DNA of 64,000 bases, from contig NC_092661.1 of NCBI RefSeq assembly GCF_032118995.1, forward strand, positions 2,234,501-2,298,500, given 5' to 3'. Source of the DNA: Asterias amurensis (Eukaryota > Echinodermata > Asteroidea > Forcipulatida > Asteriidae). The position numbers were made by a program, and so were the translations under genes. The notes below the pieces were generated by a model. The model was not told where the DNA came from. It saw only the letters and a program-made list of their open reading frames with translations, and did no database searches. Of this stretch, positions 39,767 through 51,465 are shown one piece after another (position 1 is the first letter of the stretch; each line of letters begins with the position of its first letter).

Positions 39767-42700
39767 CTACTTCTTCCGGCCAGGGTCAACGTAGAGGAGG
39801 CGATTGGGTGAGCCTCTACCGGCATCTGGTATCTCACAGACAGTAGCATCATTGAGGATTCGCTCTCGTACCTCATCTTGAGGCACTCCGTTACCTAGGT
39901 GGATAGCAGCAACGCCTAGAAACATGAACAGAAAGAGATGAGGTTATCAACATTAGGTCCGTTTCACTCAAGGCATTTTTCCAGCAACCCGTTTCAGGCA
40001 CATAGGGCCATGTAAAGGCATTAATTTACTAGCAATCAGTTATGGGCAATCTCCTAAAAAAACTATAAAAGCCTCATAAATTTTCATGTGATTTTCTTTT
40101 CCTTAGAGTGGGCATGGCACTGTAAGGAAAAATCCCCTTGTCTCATGGAGGCCTTTATAGTTTTCAGGCAATAGTGTTTCAGTGCAGGATTAGGAATATT
40201 GAACTTTTGGCCTAAAGGTGGAAATTTTTATGTGCGAAAAAGTTAATACTCAAAAATCGGATCTGCCTTTTGAAAATGACTTGTGCCATTTCTCTTGCAA
40301 TACTTTGAGAAACTTTCCACTTCAAAAAAAAAGGCTACTGCGGTTAGGTTATAGAAAAGCACATCAGTTTTTATCACAAAATAATGTAAATCTGAGTTCT
40401 CAGATAGCAGTTGTCAGATATTGTAGTGCAATATTAAAGATTTTTCTTCATTTGGACATCCGCTCCAGATTTTCGGCACTATCTCAAAAACACTTCCATC
40501 TTTCACAGATATAGTTTTATATCATTATCTATACTATAGAATTGAAACAAGCAGTGGTTTCCAAACTTCCAATTACCAAACGTATTGAGTTCCTTAAAGG
40601 CAGTGGACACTATTGGTAATTACTCAAAATAATTATCATCATAAAACCTTTCTTGGTTACGAGTTACGGAGAGAGATATATAGTATAAACTATTGTGAGA
40701 AACAGCTCCCTCTGAAGTGACGTAGTTATTGAGAAAGAAGTAATTTTCCACGAATTTGATTTCGAGACCTCAAGTTTAGAATTTGAGGTCTCGAAATCAA
40801 GCATCAGAAAGCACACAACTTCGCGTGACAAGGGTGTTTTTTTCTTTCATTATTATCTCGCAACTTCGATGACCGATTAAGCTCAAATTTTCACAGGTTT
40901 TTTATTTTATGCATATGTTGAGATACACCAACTGTGTGAAGACTAGTCTTTGACAATATTATTACCAATAGTGTCCACTGGCTTTAAAAAAATAATTAAG
41001 CTCTTCTCACCGGCCACAAAGGGACAAGACAGTGACGTCCCCCGGGCGTACAGGAACTCATCGTCCCCTTTCTTCGAGGTAGTCCGAATGTCGTACCCCG
41101 GAGCAAAGATATCCACGCAGATCCCGTACCGTGAAAACCACGCCTTGGAATCGTCAGCTTTAGAAGCTCCAACAGTCAAAGCCTTTTTGGGAAAATATAT
41201 AAAAATAATCAAATAAAACAGAAGGGGACGAAAATATACAATACACATTGGTCTGCAGTAACACCATGTGTAAATCTCTTGTGTTGGTTCTTAAATGAAC
41301 CGGTGGTTGACAACTCAACGTTTCGATCAGTTTGATCTGTCTTCAAGATTGAGTTTTAAACGCTTAATGTTGTTAACGCACATTCAGTATTTTCCTGCAG
41401 AGTTTGTGGGACTAAGTTTGAATTATGAGACCTACTCCGTTTACATATCACTATGTAATGGTTTACGAGGTGCTGTGGCGCAATATGCAGCCAATCAAAC
41501 CAGGAACACCGGGGTGAACTCATTGTCTTTTCGATAAAGAGTAATGTTTTTTTACGTGTGTTACACAATACACGGGACCAACTGCCTTACGTCCCATCCA
41601 TAGAACGAAGCATCATGGTTAAGTGTCACGACTGGGCAACTAGCTTGGCTCTAGTAATCGTCAGAAGACTCGACGATGTCAGAAGACCGACGGGAGGAGA
41701 CTCACAACCAAAGGCTGTTAATCCATAAACGATTTTTTTTTACAGTATGGTTTTCTTACATAAGGAGAGCGAGCTGGTGATCGAACACACGCATCGTACT
41801 GCCGGTCTTTGACTTCGTTGCTAGCGGCAGTCACCGGTAGGCAGCCTGACTCTGCCAGGCGTTGGATGGCTGCATCGATGGTCTTAGACGAACGAGTGGA
41901 GAGGGCTATGGTGGCCACGCAGGGAGACTCACCGTGCTCTGCTACCCAGTCAATGCCTGGTAGTAGGTGGGGATGGGTGGGGGTGGGTGGGTGTGGTGGT
42001 GGGGATGGGTTGTGGATGGGTTGTCGGGTGTAAAGTGGACGGGTTTTTGTGTGAGTGGTGTTGGGTGTGGATGGTAGTTGTGGGTTGAGGATGGCGGAGT
42101 GGCATGGTGGGTGGATAAGGGAGGCGATAATGGAGCGAAAAGATGGAAATATCTTAAGATCTGGTTGATATGAAACCATTTGAGTGATTATTACACATCA
42201 ACATCAACACATTCAATAACATTATTGAAATTAACAAAAAAAATGTTATATCTGCTCTTCTATTCGTCTACGCATATTCAGCAATTGGACAAGGAATGCC
42301 AGTGGACACATATTGCAGTTCTCTAGTACATTACTGCTGGTCTTCTGGCCAGACACCACCTTCATAGATTAGTACTGGATTTAGTCTTTAAGATTCAGTA
42401 ATGTCAATATTGGAGCTTGTTGAAAGATTTTGAGAAAACCTGACTTCCATACTTCGTGCAATTTGACTGTTCCTCGCCACACCGTTACAGTCTAGCGTCC
42501 TGACTGAGTGTATGGTAGCCCCCTTTGCCACGCCGTACGTCTTGCCAGCAGCGACTCCGGCAACTTGTGTACCGTGTCCGAGACAATCTTGCCCCTACAG
42601 TAGATCAAGACAGAAAGGCTCAATTTTTGGAGAATGGGGAAGGGAGAATGAGGGCTTTGATGAAGAGGTGGGTTTGGGTAGGGGTTTAAATTGAGAGAAA

Positions 42701-45339
42701 ACGACACATTGTGTGATTTGAGGTATTGCATGGTGAGTTATGGTTTGCGTTACCATAAACCAAACGTTGTTTCCCCAATCTGAGGTTTTGATTTTTGTTC
42801 AAGAATCCGACACAATATCTCAACATTATTGGGTACGTAAAATCATCAAGGTAAGCGTCAAACAAATAAGTAATAGAGTTAATAAGGACAAACCAGTTTT
42901 TATCCCCGAAATTTTAATCTCAGTTGAAATGATGAGCATGTTTTGGGCGGGAAAATCAAAATTAGGCCACGTGTAACCGTGAGATTGTAGGTCTGTTACT
43001 CACATCGCTGTCGAAGACGTCAAAGCCCGCTTTGACTCTCCCGCCGAAGTCTGAGTGTGTTTCCATCACTCCGCTGTCAATGATGTAAATATTCACCCCA
43101 GTTCCGTCACCTGTAGGACAGAAACCATCTTGATCTGTTTAGAGGCACTAGGCACTATTAGTGCTCAAAATAATTTATAGCATAAAAACTTAGGAGCAAC
43201 GGAGAGCTGTTGATAGTACAACACATTGTAAGAACGGCTCCCTCTGAAGTAACATAGCTTTTGAGAAAGAGGTAATTTCTCACTCAAATAATAAAAAGAC
43301 TTCAGGCATTAGATGCATCTGAAAGTACACATTCATTTTTTAAAGTGTATAAATTTTTCCTTCCATTATTCTCTTGAAACTTCGATGCCCAATAAGTCAA
43401 TTTTTTTCAAGATTTGCCATTGTATGCATAATGTTAGAATTACAAAGGTGTCCAGTGCCTTTGCAACAAAGGAGTGAACAAATTTTGTTCTCTGAATTCT
43501 CATTTGAGAAATCGTAAATGGCCATACGTGTTATTTTCCAGATATTGACTAAAATAGAAGCCCGCCAGTTTAGGGCTAGATAGCTCTTGCCCATAGAGCG
43601 CCGGTACATTAATTCGAAGATTGTTGGTTCAAGTCCCACTTCAGCCAACTTGTCTTTGTTCGAATCTAAAATATTTCCTACCAATAAATGAGACATTTCC
43701 GTCCAGCGGCAGTGTTTTCTGATTGATTCGGTCGAGTCCCCAGTATGACACATCGTCCCCCCGAGTCTCCAGTAAACGGCCAGCCCCAATTTCAACCTCC
43801 AGTTCGACCAGGCCGTCTTCCTCCACGTACTCCACTGATGGGTGATTTCGTACCTAAAAGATGTTAGAAAAACACTTGTTGGAGACTTTGGTAGTTTTAC
43901 GAAAAGTTGTGAAACTAAGTGGGTGCTGTGACCATCCTTAGAAGTTGTGTGTGTGCGCATGTGCTCATTTCTGGTACCTTACCTTTAAGGCAGTGGACAC
44001 TATTGGTAATTACTCAAAAAATAATTATTAGCATCAAACCTTTTTTGATAACAAGCAATTATTAAACATTGTGAGAAACGGCTCCTTGAGAAAGAGGTAA
44101 TTTTCTACGGAGTTGATTTCGAGACCTCAGCCTCATATTTAGAGGTCCCGAAATCAAGCATCTGACTGAAAGCACACAGCTTCCGTGTAACCAGGGTGTT
44201 TTTTCTTTCATTATTATCTCGCAAGTTCGATGACCGACTGAGCTCAAATTGTCACAGGTTTGTTATTTTATGCATATGTTGATATACACCAAGTGAGAGG
44301 ACTTACCAAAAAGAGAGAAAACAAAAGGACTCTATAAAAATAGGGTAATTCTAAAGACTGTGGTGCTCTAAAAGAGAATGCTAAATAAAAGATGCATTTT
44401 TGAGATGGGGTGTGGGTATGTGTCCACAGAATGTTTAATGCCTAAATCATGTCTACACGGTGGTTTATAAAGTGTTGAGAAATAGGATTTTCCTTAATTG
44501 CAGAACAAAGAAATGTCCACAGCAGCGAGTGACTGCGTGAGTTTGAATTCATTTGCATTCTAACTGTCTTTATTTTAGTAGGGAAACCCCCAAATACTCG
44601 CCATTTCCAGTGATTGACGGTTCAAATTCATGACGGTTAGACTTGACCCAGTCTCCGCTTGTGATACCATCTCCACGTGACCAATTGGCAACTTCTTTGC
44701 AGACTGCCGGTATTCATCAAAATCTTCCGCAAACTTTCCCGCCAGTTCGCTCGACTATAAAAAAAAAAAACAAGTGAAGCATTCCTGAGTTAACGATCAC
44801 CCTTCTCTGAAAAATGATTTTGAAATTATTTATGATTTTTTACAATCGTCCTAAAATCCTTATGAGCTCTCCTTATTTATGTGCTTTATGACAATGTTGC
44901 CAAACTGTATTATTTAAGTGAAAAGCAAAGAACACAATATGTCTGCATTGTATATGTTGGCAATAATTATTGCTTAACAATTTCTAATATATTAACTTAG
45001 TAGGAGTTTACCCAGAGGAACTTTAGGAAATTCTTGAGCGTACATTGAGCACAACAATACGAAATAGTTTAAAACATAATTTAAGTCGCGTTTTGAAGTA
45101 AACGGCTGAAGACGACAACGACGACAATAACATCAACAACAACACTAGGAACAACAAGAAATATTATCGAAAACAATTGCACCTTTTAAAGCTAGCGATA
45201 AAGTTAATGATGATTAAAAAAAATGTTTAGTTCAAACCTTGAGTTTAACGATGTATCGTCTTGGCTCGGAGTGGTCTGGCTCCAGATTCGTACCGTAAGC
45301 ACTCACAGCCAGTAAGAGAATCGGCAACAACGTGTACAT
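39767..45339 (-). CDS. Secreted proteinase-K-like subtilisin-family serine protease (S8), 8 coding exons
   Basis: This is a predicted secreted endopeptidase made as a zymogen. Minus-strand coding exons: 45339-45238, 44754-44602, 43853-43682, 43110-43004, 42594-42483, 41956-41760, 41182-41011, 39915-39767 (1164 bases, 387 codons plus TAG). Residues 1-16 form a signal peptide ([16 protein letters not shown]). An I9-type propeptide runs from RRYIVKLK to [11 protein letters not shown] (about 27-99). The S8 domain shows the triad Asp154 (YIIDSGV), His185 (GHGTQVAG) and Ser331 ([11 protein letters not shown]), with oxyanion Asn262 (AASNE). It ends [15 protein letters not shown]. Intron 2 appears to use a GC donor. 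Compared with proteinase K, about 10 residues are missing between exons 5 and 6, so a small exon may be undetected. Phases otherwise close. The family is certain; orthology is not. Confidence 0.92.
40594..40987. mobile_element. TIR-A MITE in the protease gene
   Basis: It is a complete, well-preserved copy in the last intron. Its right end lies about 18 bases from the exon 7 donor. Confidence 0.9.
41548..41640 (-). mobile_element. SINE family 2 remnant
   Basis: GTTACACAATACACGGGACC and CCTTACGTCCCATCC with AGTGTCACGACTGGGC are shared with the copies near 19355 and 51780. No intact head remains. Confidence 0.5.
41957..42120 (-). other. C/A-rich acceptor tract of protease intron 5
   Basis: For about 160 bases upstream of exon 6 the transcript strand is almost free of G, built from CCATCC and CACCCAC units. 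It forms an extremely long pyrimidine-biased tract ending CTACTACCAG. It also leaves the intron open in frame with the exon. Confidence 0.7.
43141..43463. mobile_element. TIR-A MITE, diverged
   Basis: Ends GAGGCACTAGGCACTATTAG and AGGTGTCCAGTGCCTTTG are degraded and the interior is shortened. It begins about 30 bases upstream of protease exon 4. Confidence 0.8.
43985..44304. mobile_element. TIR-A MITE, right end lost
   Basis: The left terminus CAGTGGACACTATTGGTAAT is intact. The copy stops after ACACCAAGTGAGAGGACTTA without the right inverted repeat. Confidence 0.85.
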
Positions 45340-45642
45340 CTTGACGGGAACTGCGACTAAAACAAAAAAAACAAAATGGTGTCTATGACGTGATAACCAT
45401 TGTGCTTCCAGCCAAAAAGGGGCAAACAGAAAAACATTCAAGCAATATCACAGGCATTAAACAGAAACATGAAGGGAAATGTCAAACATGATTTGTATAA
45501 ACTTCAAACAACAAGTTCAAATGTTTTGGTAAGACGTTATTTAATAAGATGCCCGTACAGATAAAGCATTGCATACAAGTACTAGTCATTATCCTGAATT
45601 TCAGAAAATTTTGCTTGCATGGTGAACACCGGGAATACTTAC

Positions 45643-45728
45643 CAAAATTACGGGAGGAACTTTTGACGATTTTCACTCCAGCAAAAAGATCGTTGAGATG
45701 CTATCGATTCTCAATCCAGCTCATTGAC
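45643..45728 (-). other. Non-coding first exon of the protease gene
   Basis: The leader starts at an initiator-like GCAGTC (A at 45728) and ends at the donor GTAAGTATTCC (last exon base 45643). It joins the acceptor at 45357-45358 (TTTTGTTTTAG|TCGCAG), 17 bases upstream of the ATG at 45339. Confidence 0.65.
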
Positions 45729-45751
45729 TGCAAGGAAAGACTTAGCGATGC

Positions 45752-45759
45752 TTTTTATA
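45752..45759 (-). promoter_or_regulatory. TATA box of the protease gene
   Basis: In transcript sense GGTATAAAAAGCATCG lies 31 bases upstream of the initiator at 45728, the canonical spacing. It suggests focused, regulated transcription, unlike the TATA-less IFT88 promoter. Confidence 0.75.
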
Positions 45760-45779
45760 CCACCCAAACGGCTTAATAT

Positions 45780-47730
45780 TAACCTTCTAATTACTTCATG
45801 TAAACAATAAATTTAATTACAGAAGTCAATATGGTTATTGCCGTAAGGACTATTTTTGATATTTACAAATCATTTTGTTTCGCACTGTGATAATTTTCTT
45901 CTAGTGATTGATGACTCGAGAACCTTATAAATGACACATAATTAATTGTGTTGTCTTATGACCATTTCAGCAACTCCTCGGAATATTGCCACTTAATTAA
46001 ACATTTAAAGTAAATATCATATAAACAATAGTGTTGTTAAATTTAAGCTAAAGAAAACTGGTGATAAAACAAAATCACATAATTATAAAAAAGTATACAG
46101 AAAACTAAACCGTACTAAACCGAACATAATCACCCTAAAAAGAGTTTTGGTGGTCAGTGAACTGCGATGAATTTTGTTTCCCTTCCCAATATTACCAGAT
46201 ATTGCTAGATACATATTTTTTATACCTGATATTCTTAATTAATTTTTATCAAGATCTGCGAAACTGACGTGGGGATGACAGTTTAGATTCAACAAGGGGA
46301 GATTTGCATAATTATGACAACCGATATTGGAATCAAAATTGTATTGTACTTTACTCTGGTTGATATACTCACTTTGACATCATAATGGTCATCAAAATAA
46401 CAATTTTTTAGGAGGCTCATGCCCTGGAATGGTGTCGTTTTTCTTAAAAAATGATCCACTTTGCGCTGCCTGATTTGGGCTACTTACTTTGAAGTTTGAT
46501 GATCCATCCAAAATGTGCATCCCATCATGTTATCGTTCCATGTGATATTTTTTCTGAAGGTTCACGAGTGTCATCTTGTTTGTTACGGGTTTGGTAAATG
46601 AAACCAGCGAGTGTCAGCCTTTAATCCAGGTGAGACCCTACCTGGATTCGCGTCGCAGCGTCCCACCAATAATAGCCCGTAACCCCCGCTGGGGATGGCA
46701 TAATGTAGTGTTCCGGTCTTGGATTGGTGAGATTAGTTTAAGGTGCTCAAAGTGAAACAGCTCGTAATCGCCCTTGATACAAAAAAAAAATACAAATACA
46801 AATACTACTGACAATAATAACTGAAGTCTTTTGACTAAAACAGGCTCGTGAGAACTGTAGTTTTGTTTCTTTAAATTAAATACCATGGTCTACCCCGGCT
46901 TCAAGCCCCCCCCCCCCAATTTGCTTCACGTTTCCCATTTCGTCAAATACAGCAATTCTCCAAAGGGCATGAACACATTGACTGTCACACAACAATAACA
47001 ATGTAAACAAATAGAAAACATAGAAAACAATAGACGGATATCAATTCGTCAAGTTTACCCAAGTTCGTCAAGTTTATCCCACCCACAGTTACCCGAACTG
47101 TGTGAAAAAAAGAAATCAACTTTTCTACGTCATTTTGGAGCATTGTTAGAGGAGGGAGGGGGTACGAATTGAAAAAGGGGCAAGAAATAATCCCATAAAA
47201 AAATACACATACATTTCATTTCCGATAAAAGACAAAAGTACAGACTTGACTCTGAGTCCTGTTTTATTTGTTTACATTTGCATAGTACTTTTATCAACAC
47301 ACAGTAGTAAACCTTAACAACTCTTTAATTAAATTATTAAATTAAATACAATTTTAAGTTTTGGAATCTTCTAAAGTTTTGGCAAACGATAACAAACGGG
47401 AACTATTTTTAGGCATTATAATAATAACATTATTTACAAATGTAAAATCATACATGGTTTTACAAGTTATGCAAATTAGAGTGCAGCATATTATCATACA
47501 ATGAATATTCACAAACTTCATATAATAACTTCCTGATGTAAATAGTACTACTCATATGTAATTATATGTAAGATAAAATTGGCACAACAAACTTAAATTG
47601 GAACACAATTTATCTCTCGTCAAACTAATTAAGTGAGGTTTGTAATTGCACCGTATGAACATTTCTTATGAGTAGAGTTCTTGCCAGTTTGCTTATTTGA
47701 GCTTATTTTGAATACTATACCTCAAGCCAT
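45780..47730. other. Intergenic stretch, no gene seen
   Basis: It is AT-rich with no recognised exon on either strand. The part 46560-46760 is less AT-rich (GTAACCCCCGCTGGGGATGG), but I could not tie it to a known element. Confidence 0.4.
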
Positions 47731-48114
47731 TTTAAAGGCAGTGGACACTATTGGTAATTGCTAAAAATAATTTTTAGCATAAAACCTTTCTTGGTGACGA
47801 GTAATGGGGAGATGTTGATGGTATAAAACATTGTGAGAAACAGCTCCCTCTGAAGTGCCATAGTTTTCGAGACAGAAGTAATTTTCCACGAATTTTATTG
47901 CGAGACCTCAGATTTAGAACTTGAGGTCTCGAAATCAACCATCTAAACGCACACAACTTAGTGTGACATGGTGTTTTTTTTCTTCCATTACTATCTCGCA
48001 AGTTCGATGACCGATTGAGCTCAAGTTTTCACAGGTTTGTTATTTCATGCATATGTTGAGATAACTGTGAAGGCTAGTCTTTGACAATGACCAATGGTGT
48101 CAACTGTCTTTAAA
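47731..48114. mobile_element. TIR-A MITE
   Basis: It is a complete copy with slightly eroded right end (ATGGTGTCAACTGTCTTTAA), in the protease-AGPAT intergenic region. Confidence 0.9.
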
Positions 48115-48499
48115 CAATGTTTTTTGGGGGGCAGACCAAGTTATTTTGGCTACAGAAAAATGATGTCCCTCTTCACATTTATTTTTGTGTGATTTATGAA
48201 GAAACCTAAAAAAACATTAATTCATGATTAATGGTGGGTTAAAAGTTCAAATTGTACATAAGTTTTATTGGGAGGAGTACATACATTTCTATTATGATGA
48301 TCAATTTCTATCATACATTTGTCACATGTCTATTATAAACGATGCATCTGATCTCACAAATTATTATTGAAAACATTTATTATATATATTTTTAATAATA
48401 TCAATATGGTGATAATATTTGTATTGGGAGCTATTCGATACTTGTTCGACTTGTTATATAAAAACAAAATGCATTGTGCATTTCATGTTGGATAGGCCT

Positions 48500-48631
48500 A
48501 TTAGGTTTTTTGATTACAAAAGACCAAGTCTTAATCTAAATGAGACCCAGCAACTCATGAGGGATAGAGCAACCTGGCACCACTTCATCAAAGCTGCTTC
48601 CACTGTTCTGTCCAAGGACGAAAGATGGTGA
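48500..48631 (+). mobile_element. Possible LINE ORF C-terminal remnant
   Basis: The plus-strand frame ends RPSLNLNETQQLMRDRATWH plus HFIKAASTVLSKDERW and a stop. It resembles the tail of LINE-encoded proteins (e..q.m.DR..W..f). No upstream reverse transcriptase sequence is visible. Confidence 0.4.
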
Positions 48632-48927
48632 TGATTTGAGCACAGTACAAATTTCAAACTCACAGTAGATAATATTGAATGGTCAGACAGTAGGAGGGTT
48701 GACTGTAATATGTACAAATAAATGATATCATATTGCAAGCTGGCATAGTCTTAGTCTATCATTCAAAACCACAGCGGATAAAATTCATTTAATCGTTTCA
48801 TCAATAAAATCCATTATTCGCCGCTGAAGACCCGTGCAGTTTACCAGGTCGTGCTGCTATACAGTGCTGACAGATTTGTTATTGCGTCCGGCTGCAGCTT
48901 GGTTATTGGGCAATAATACGTATTATC

Positions 48928-49160
48928 TTCAAGTACGCGCAAATCCTCCAATCAGATTCGCAGAATGTAGTGGTGATAAAAACCTATTATTGCACGGCTA
49001 ATATCACTACCTGCATCTTGTGTGTTCTATGTCACGCGTCAAGTTTGCTTGAAGATAAATACATTATCACACGCGCACTCGTGGAAATACGAAAAATATA
49101 GCGCGTCTGAAGCGCTATATTTTTCCGTATTCCACTCGCGCTTGTGTGATAACTTATATT
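48928..49160. mobile_element. Repeat element F, second copy
   Basis: It is collinear with 16446-16736 but with a short centre: GATAAATACATTATCACACG and AGCGCTATATTTTTCCGTAT. It is immediately followed by element G. Confidence 0.75.
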
Positions 49161-49480
49161 ATAACACACCTCTCGCTTGTTCTGTATTCTGGTTGGCTAA
49201 AACACGGTCACGTGGGGTGAACTTATATAGTCTAGTGATTGTGCCCGTGTTTTGTGGGAACTAGTTCCTGAGCAGGCACTAATCTTTGAAAATAGTGCCT
49301 GGTGACAGCGCCCGCTCTTGACGTGAACCGTGAACAGCAACTACAAAACTTCCTTCCTTTTCCAGATTTCTGTTCTTATTTCACATTTTAAGACTGATGT
49401 GTGTTATAAAAGTCCCTCGGGGGATAGAGGTATACTAGTTACCTCATTGCCAGTCAAAATGTGTATAATGTTTTGCTTTG
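49161..49480. repeat. Dispersed repeat G
   Basis: The order TTATAACACACCTC(T), CTTGTTCTGTATTCTGGTTG, ACACGGTCACGTGGG and TGCCAGTCAAAATGTGTAT is shared with 53305-53715. Element F adjoins only this copy. Confidence 0.7.
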
Positions 49481-49758
49481 ATATTATTTAGGGGTGTCGT
49501 CTGAGAATATTTAGTAAACCTTTAGACATTAGAAGGGTTTATTGCAAATTGCAGAATGGCAACAGAGGATGAAATTGATTAGTCAGACAAAAATATGATT
49601 AATATATACCAAATACCTGTTACTAGGAAAGATAATAAACACGTACATAAACTGCAACATGTTACTTTTGAGTTATAAAAAACCTACAAAAGTAATATAA
49701 GGTTTAACATGATTTTGTGTGTGCAAACAAGCAGCCTATTTCACTTTAATGATTTGTA

Positions 49759-50074
49759 TTAAAGGTACTGGACACTATTGGTAATTACTCAAAATAATTG
49801 TTAGCATAGAAACTTACTTGGTAACAAGCAATGTAGAGCTATTGAGAATATAAAACATTGTGAGAAACGGCTCCCTCTGAAGTAACGTAGCTTTTGAGAA
49901 AGAAGTACTTTTCTGCGTATTTGATTTCAAGACCTCAGAATTAGATTTTGAGGTCCCGAAATCAAGCATCTGAAAGCACACAACTTCGTGTGACAAGGGT
50001 GTTTTTTCTTACTTATTATCTCCCAAACTTTGTCGACCAATTAAATTCAAACCAAAGGTGTCCAGTGTCTTTAA
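49759..50074. mobile_element. TIR-A MITE, shortened right side
   Basis: The left two thirds are intact. The segment between CGACCAATT and the right terminus AGGTGTCCAGTGTCTTTAA is deleted. Confidence 0.85.
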
Positions 50075-50550
50075 CACTACCTCGACGTAAACACCATTTC
50101 TCAACTTGCCCCATCAGCAACTAAAAGCCAAGTAACCCATTCGTTTAAAATGCTTAAATTATTCCATTTCTGATGTGAATAATAATTTCTGCAAACCATT
50201 TTATAATACATCAGTACTGATTTAGGGGTAACACATTTTTTGTTGCGCTTCTTTGTAACTACACTATGTTTAAACATACGATGTATAAAATTTAGAAAAA
50301 CAAAACTTTGAAAATACCGTGAAAGTTTCTTAAGTTTTTGCATTGACAAGTAGCACACCACCCTTCCACCTACCCTAGTCTAAGATATTTGCAACAAGAT
50401 TGAGATATTCATCTTGACCAATGGTTGGCCAGGCTTTGGGAAAAAAACATTCCAAGATCATTTAAGTTTGCCATTTTTGGTATGGAAATTATTCAACGAG
50501 TTAAAGACATTTAAATATTATTTGTGCGATTAGGAATTTTATTTACTAGG

Positions 50551-50695
50551 CACAAATTTCATAAAACTATTAAGCACAAAGAAGTTTGCTAAGCATAAAC
50601 AGGTTACCAGCCAAATTACAGTGCAATGAACGCTTAGTGCTTGCAATTGGTTCCCTGTTGTTAATTTGCTTAGCAGCTTTAAATAAATGAGCCCT
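50551..50695. mobile_element. Foldback MITE D, reduced
   Basis: CAAATTTCATAAAACTATTA and TTAGCAGCTTTAAATAAATG with inner AAGTTTGCTAAGCA correspond to degraded family D ends. Confidence 0.6.
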
Positions 50696-51083
50696 AGACT
50701 GGTCTGGACGGAAAAGGAATTGCTTCAAAAGCAAAACCAACAAAAAGTTTGAATTAGTTAAAAATAGCCCCCAAAACCATCCCCCCAAGAAACAAATTAC
50801 AGACCAGCCTTTCCACACAAGACTACGGGTAGTGCGGTTCAAAGCTTTCTTTAGCTTCAAAGCAAATTTTTAAAAGACTTGAAATGTTTTAATTATATTT
50901 GCTGAATGTTTGGAAATTTTGATTGTAAGGGCTTCAAAAGTACCCATTAGGTAACCTACAGTAGTTTAAATAAAAAAAAAAATAAAAAAATGCAGGACTT
51001 GTTTGGTTCCTGGGTTATCATATAAAAATAACAACCTTGACGTTTAGTTCTTGATAAATAACAACATTGAAGTAAAACAAACG

Positions 51084-51275
51084 TATTTATTTTGGTTTTT
51101 ACCCACACACCGATGTGTGTTAGCACTGTATACTCACTACTTCCCCGAGTCCTGTGAAAAAATATCACAGGCATGTTACTCGGGTGGGATTCTTACCCAC
51201 AACCCTTGCAACTCTAGAGCAGTGTCTTACCAACTCGACTACCGAGATTGCTGGGTAGCTAGAAGCAGTTTCTAT
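51084..51275 (-). mobile_element. SINE family 1 copy, minus strand
   Basis: The minus-strand head CAATCTCGGTAGTCGAGTTGG and TGCAAGGGTTGTGGG lead into ATGCCTGTGATATTTTTTC. It lies just beyond the AGPAT stop, so it may be within its 3' untranslated region. Confidence 0.85.
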
Positions 51276-51465
51276 CAATGTTTTGGCAACGTACCCTAGC
51301 TACAATGAGAGCGCAAACTTTTCTTTTCAAAGCTATCCCACTTGAAATTTAAAGAAAAACAAATTTCAATTTAAAAATTTGGATTACAAATAAAGATAAA
51401 ATAAAAACTTGTTTAATGTCTTTTTTTGCATACAGAAAAAAGAGAGGCAAAAAGAGGATCTTGGG

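Noticed and set aside
41718..42179. 153-codon minus-strand open frame as one exon
   Set aside because: The N-terminal third is the C/A-rich intron tract; subtilase similarity begins only after the acceptor at 41957.
43397..43960. 187-codon minus-strand open frame
   Set aside because: It overlaps subtilase exon 3 in a different frame; the exon frame carries the conserved [11 protein letters not shown] and WGLDRINQ motifs, this one carries nothing recognisable and runs through a MITE end.
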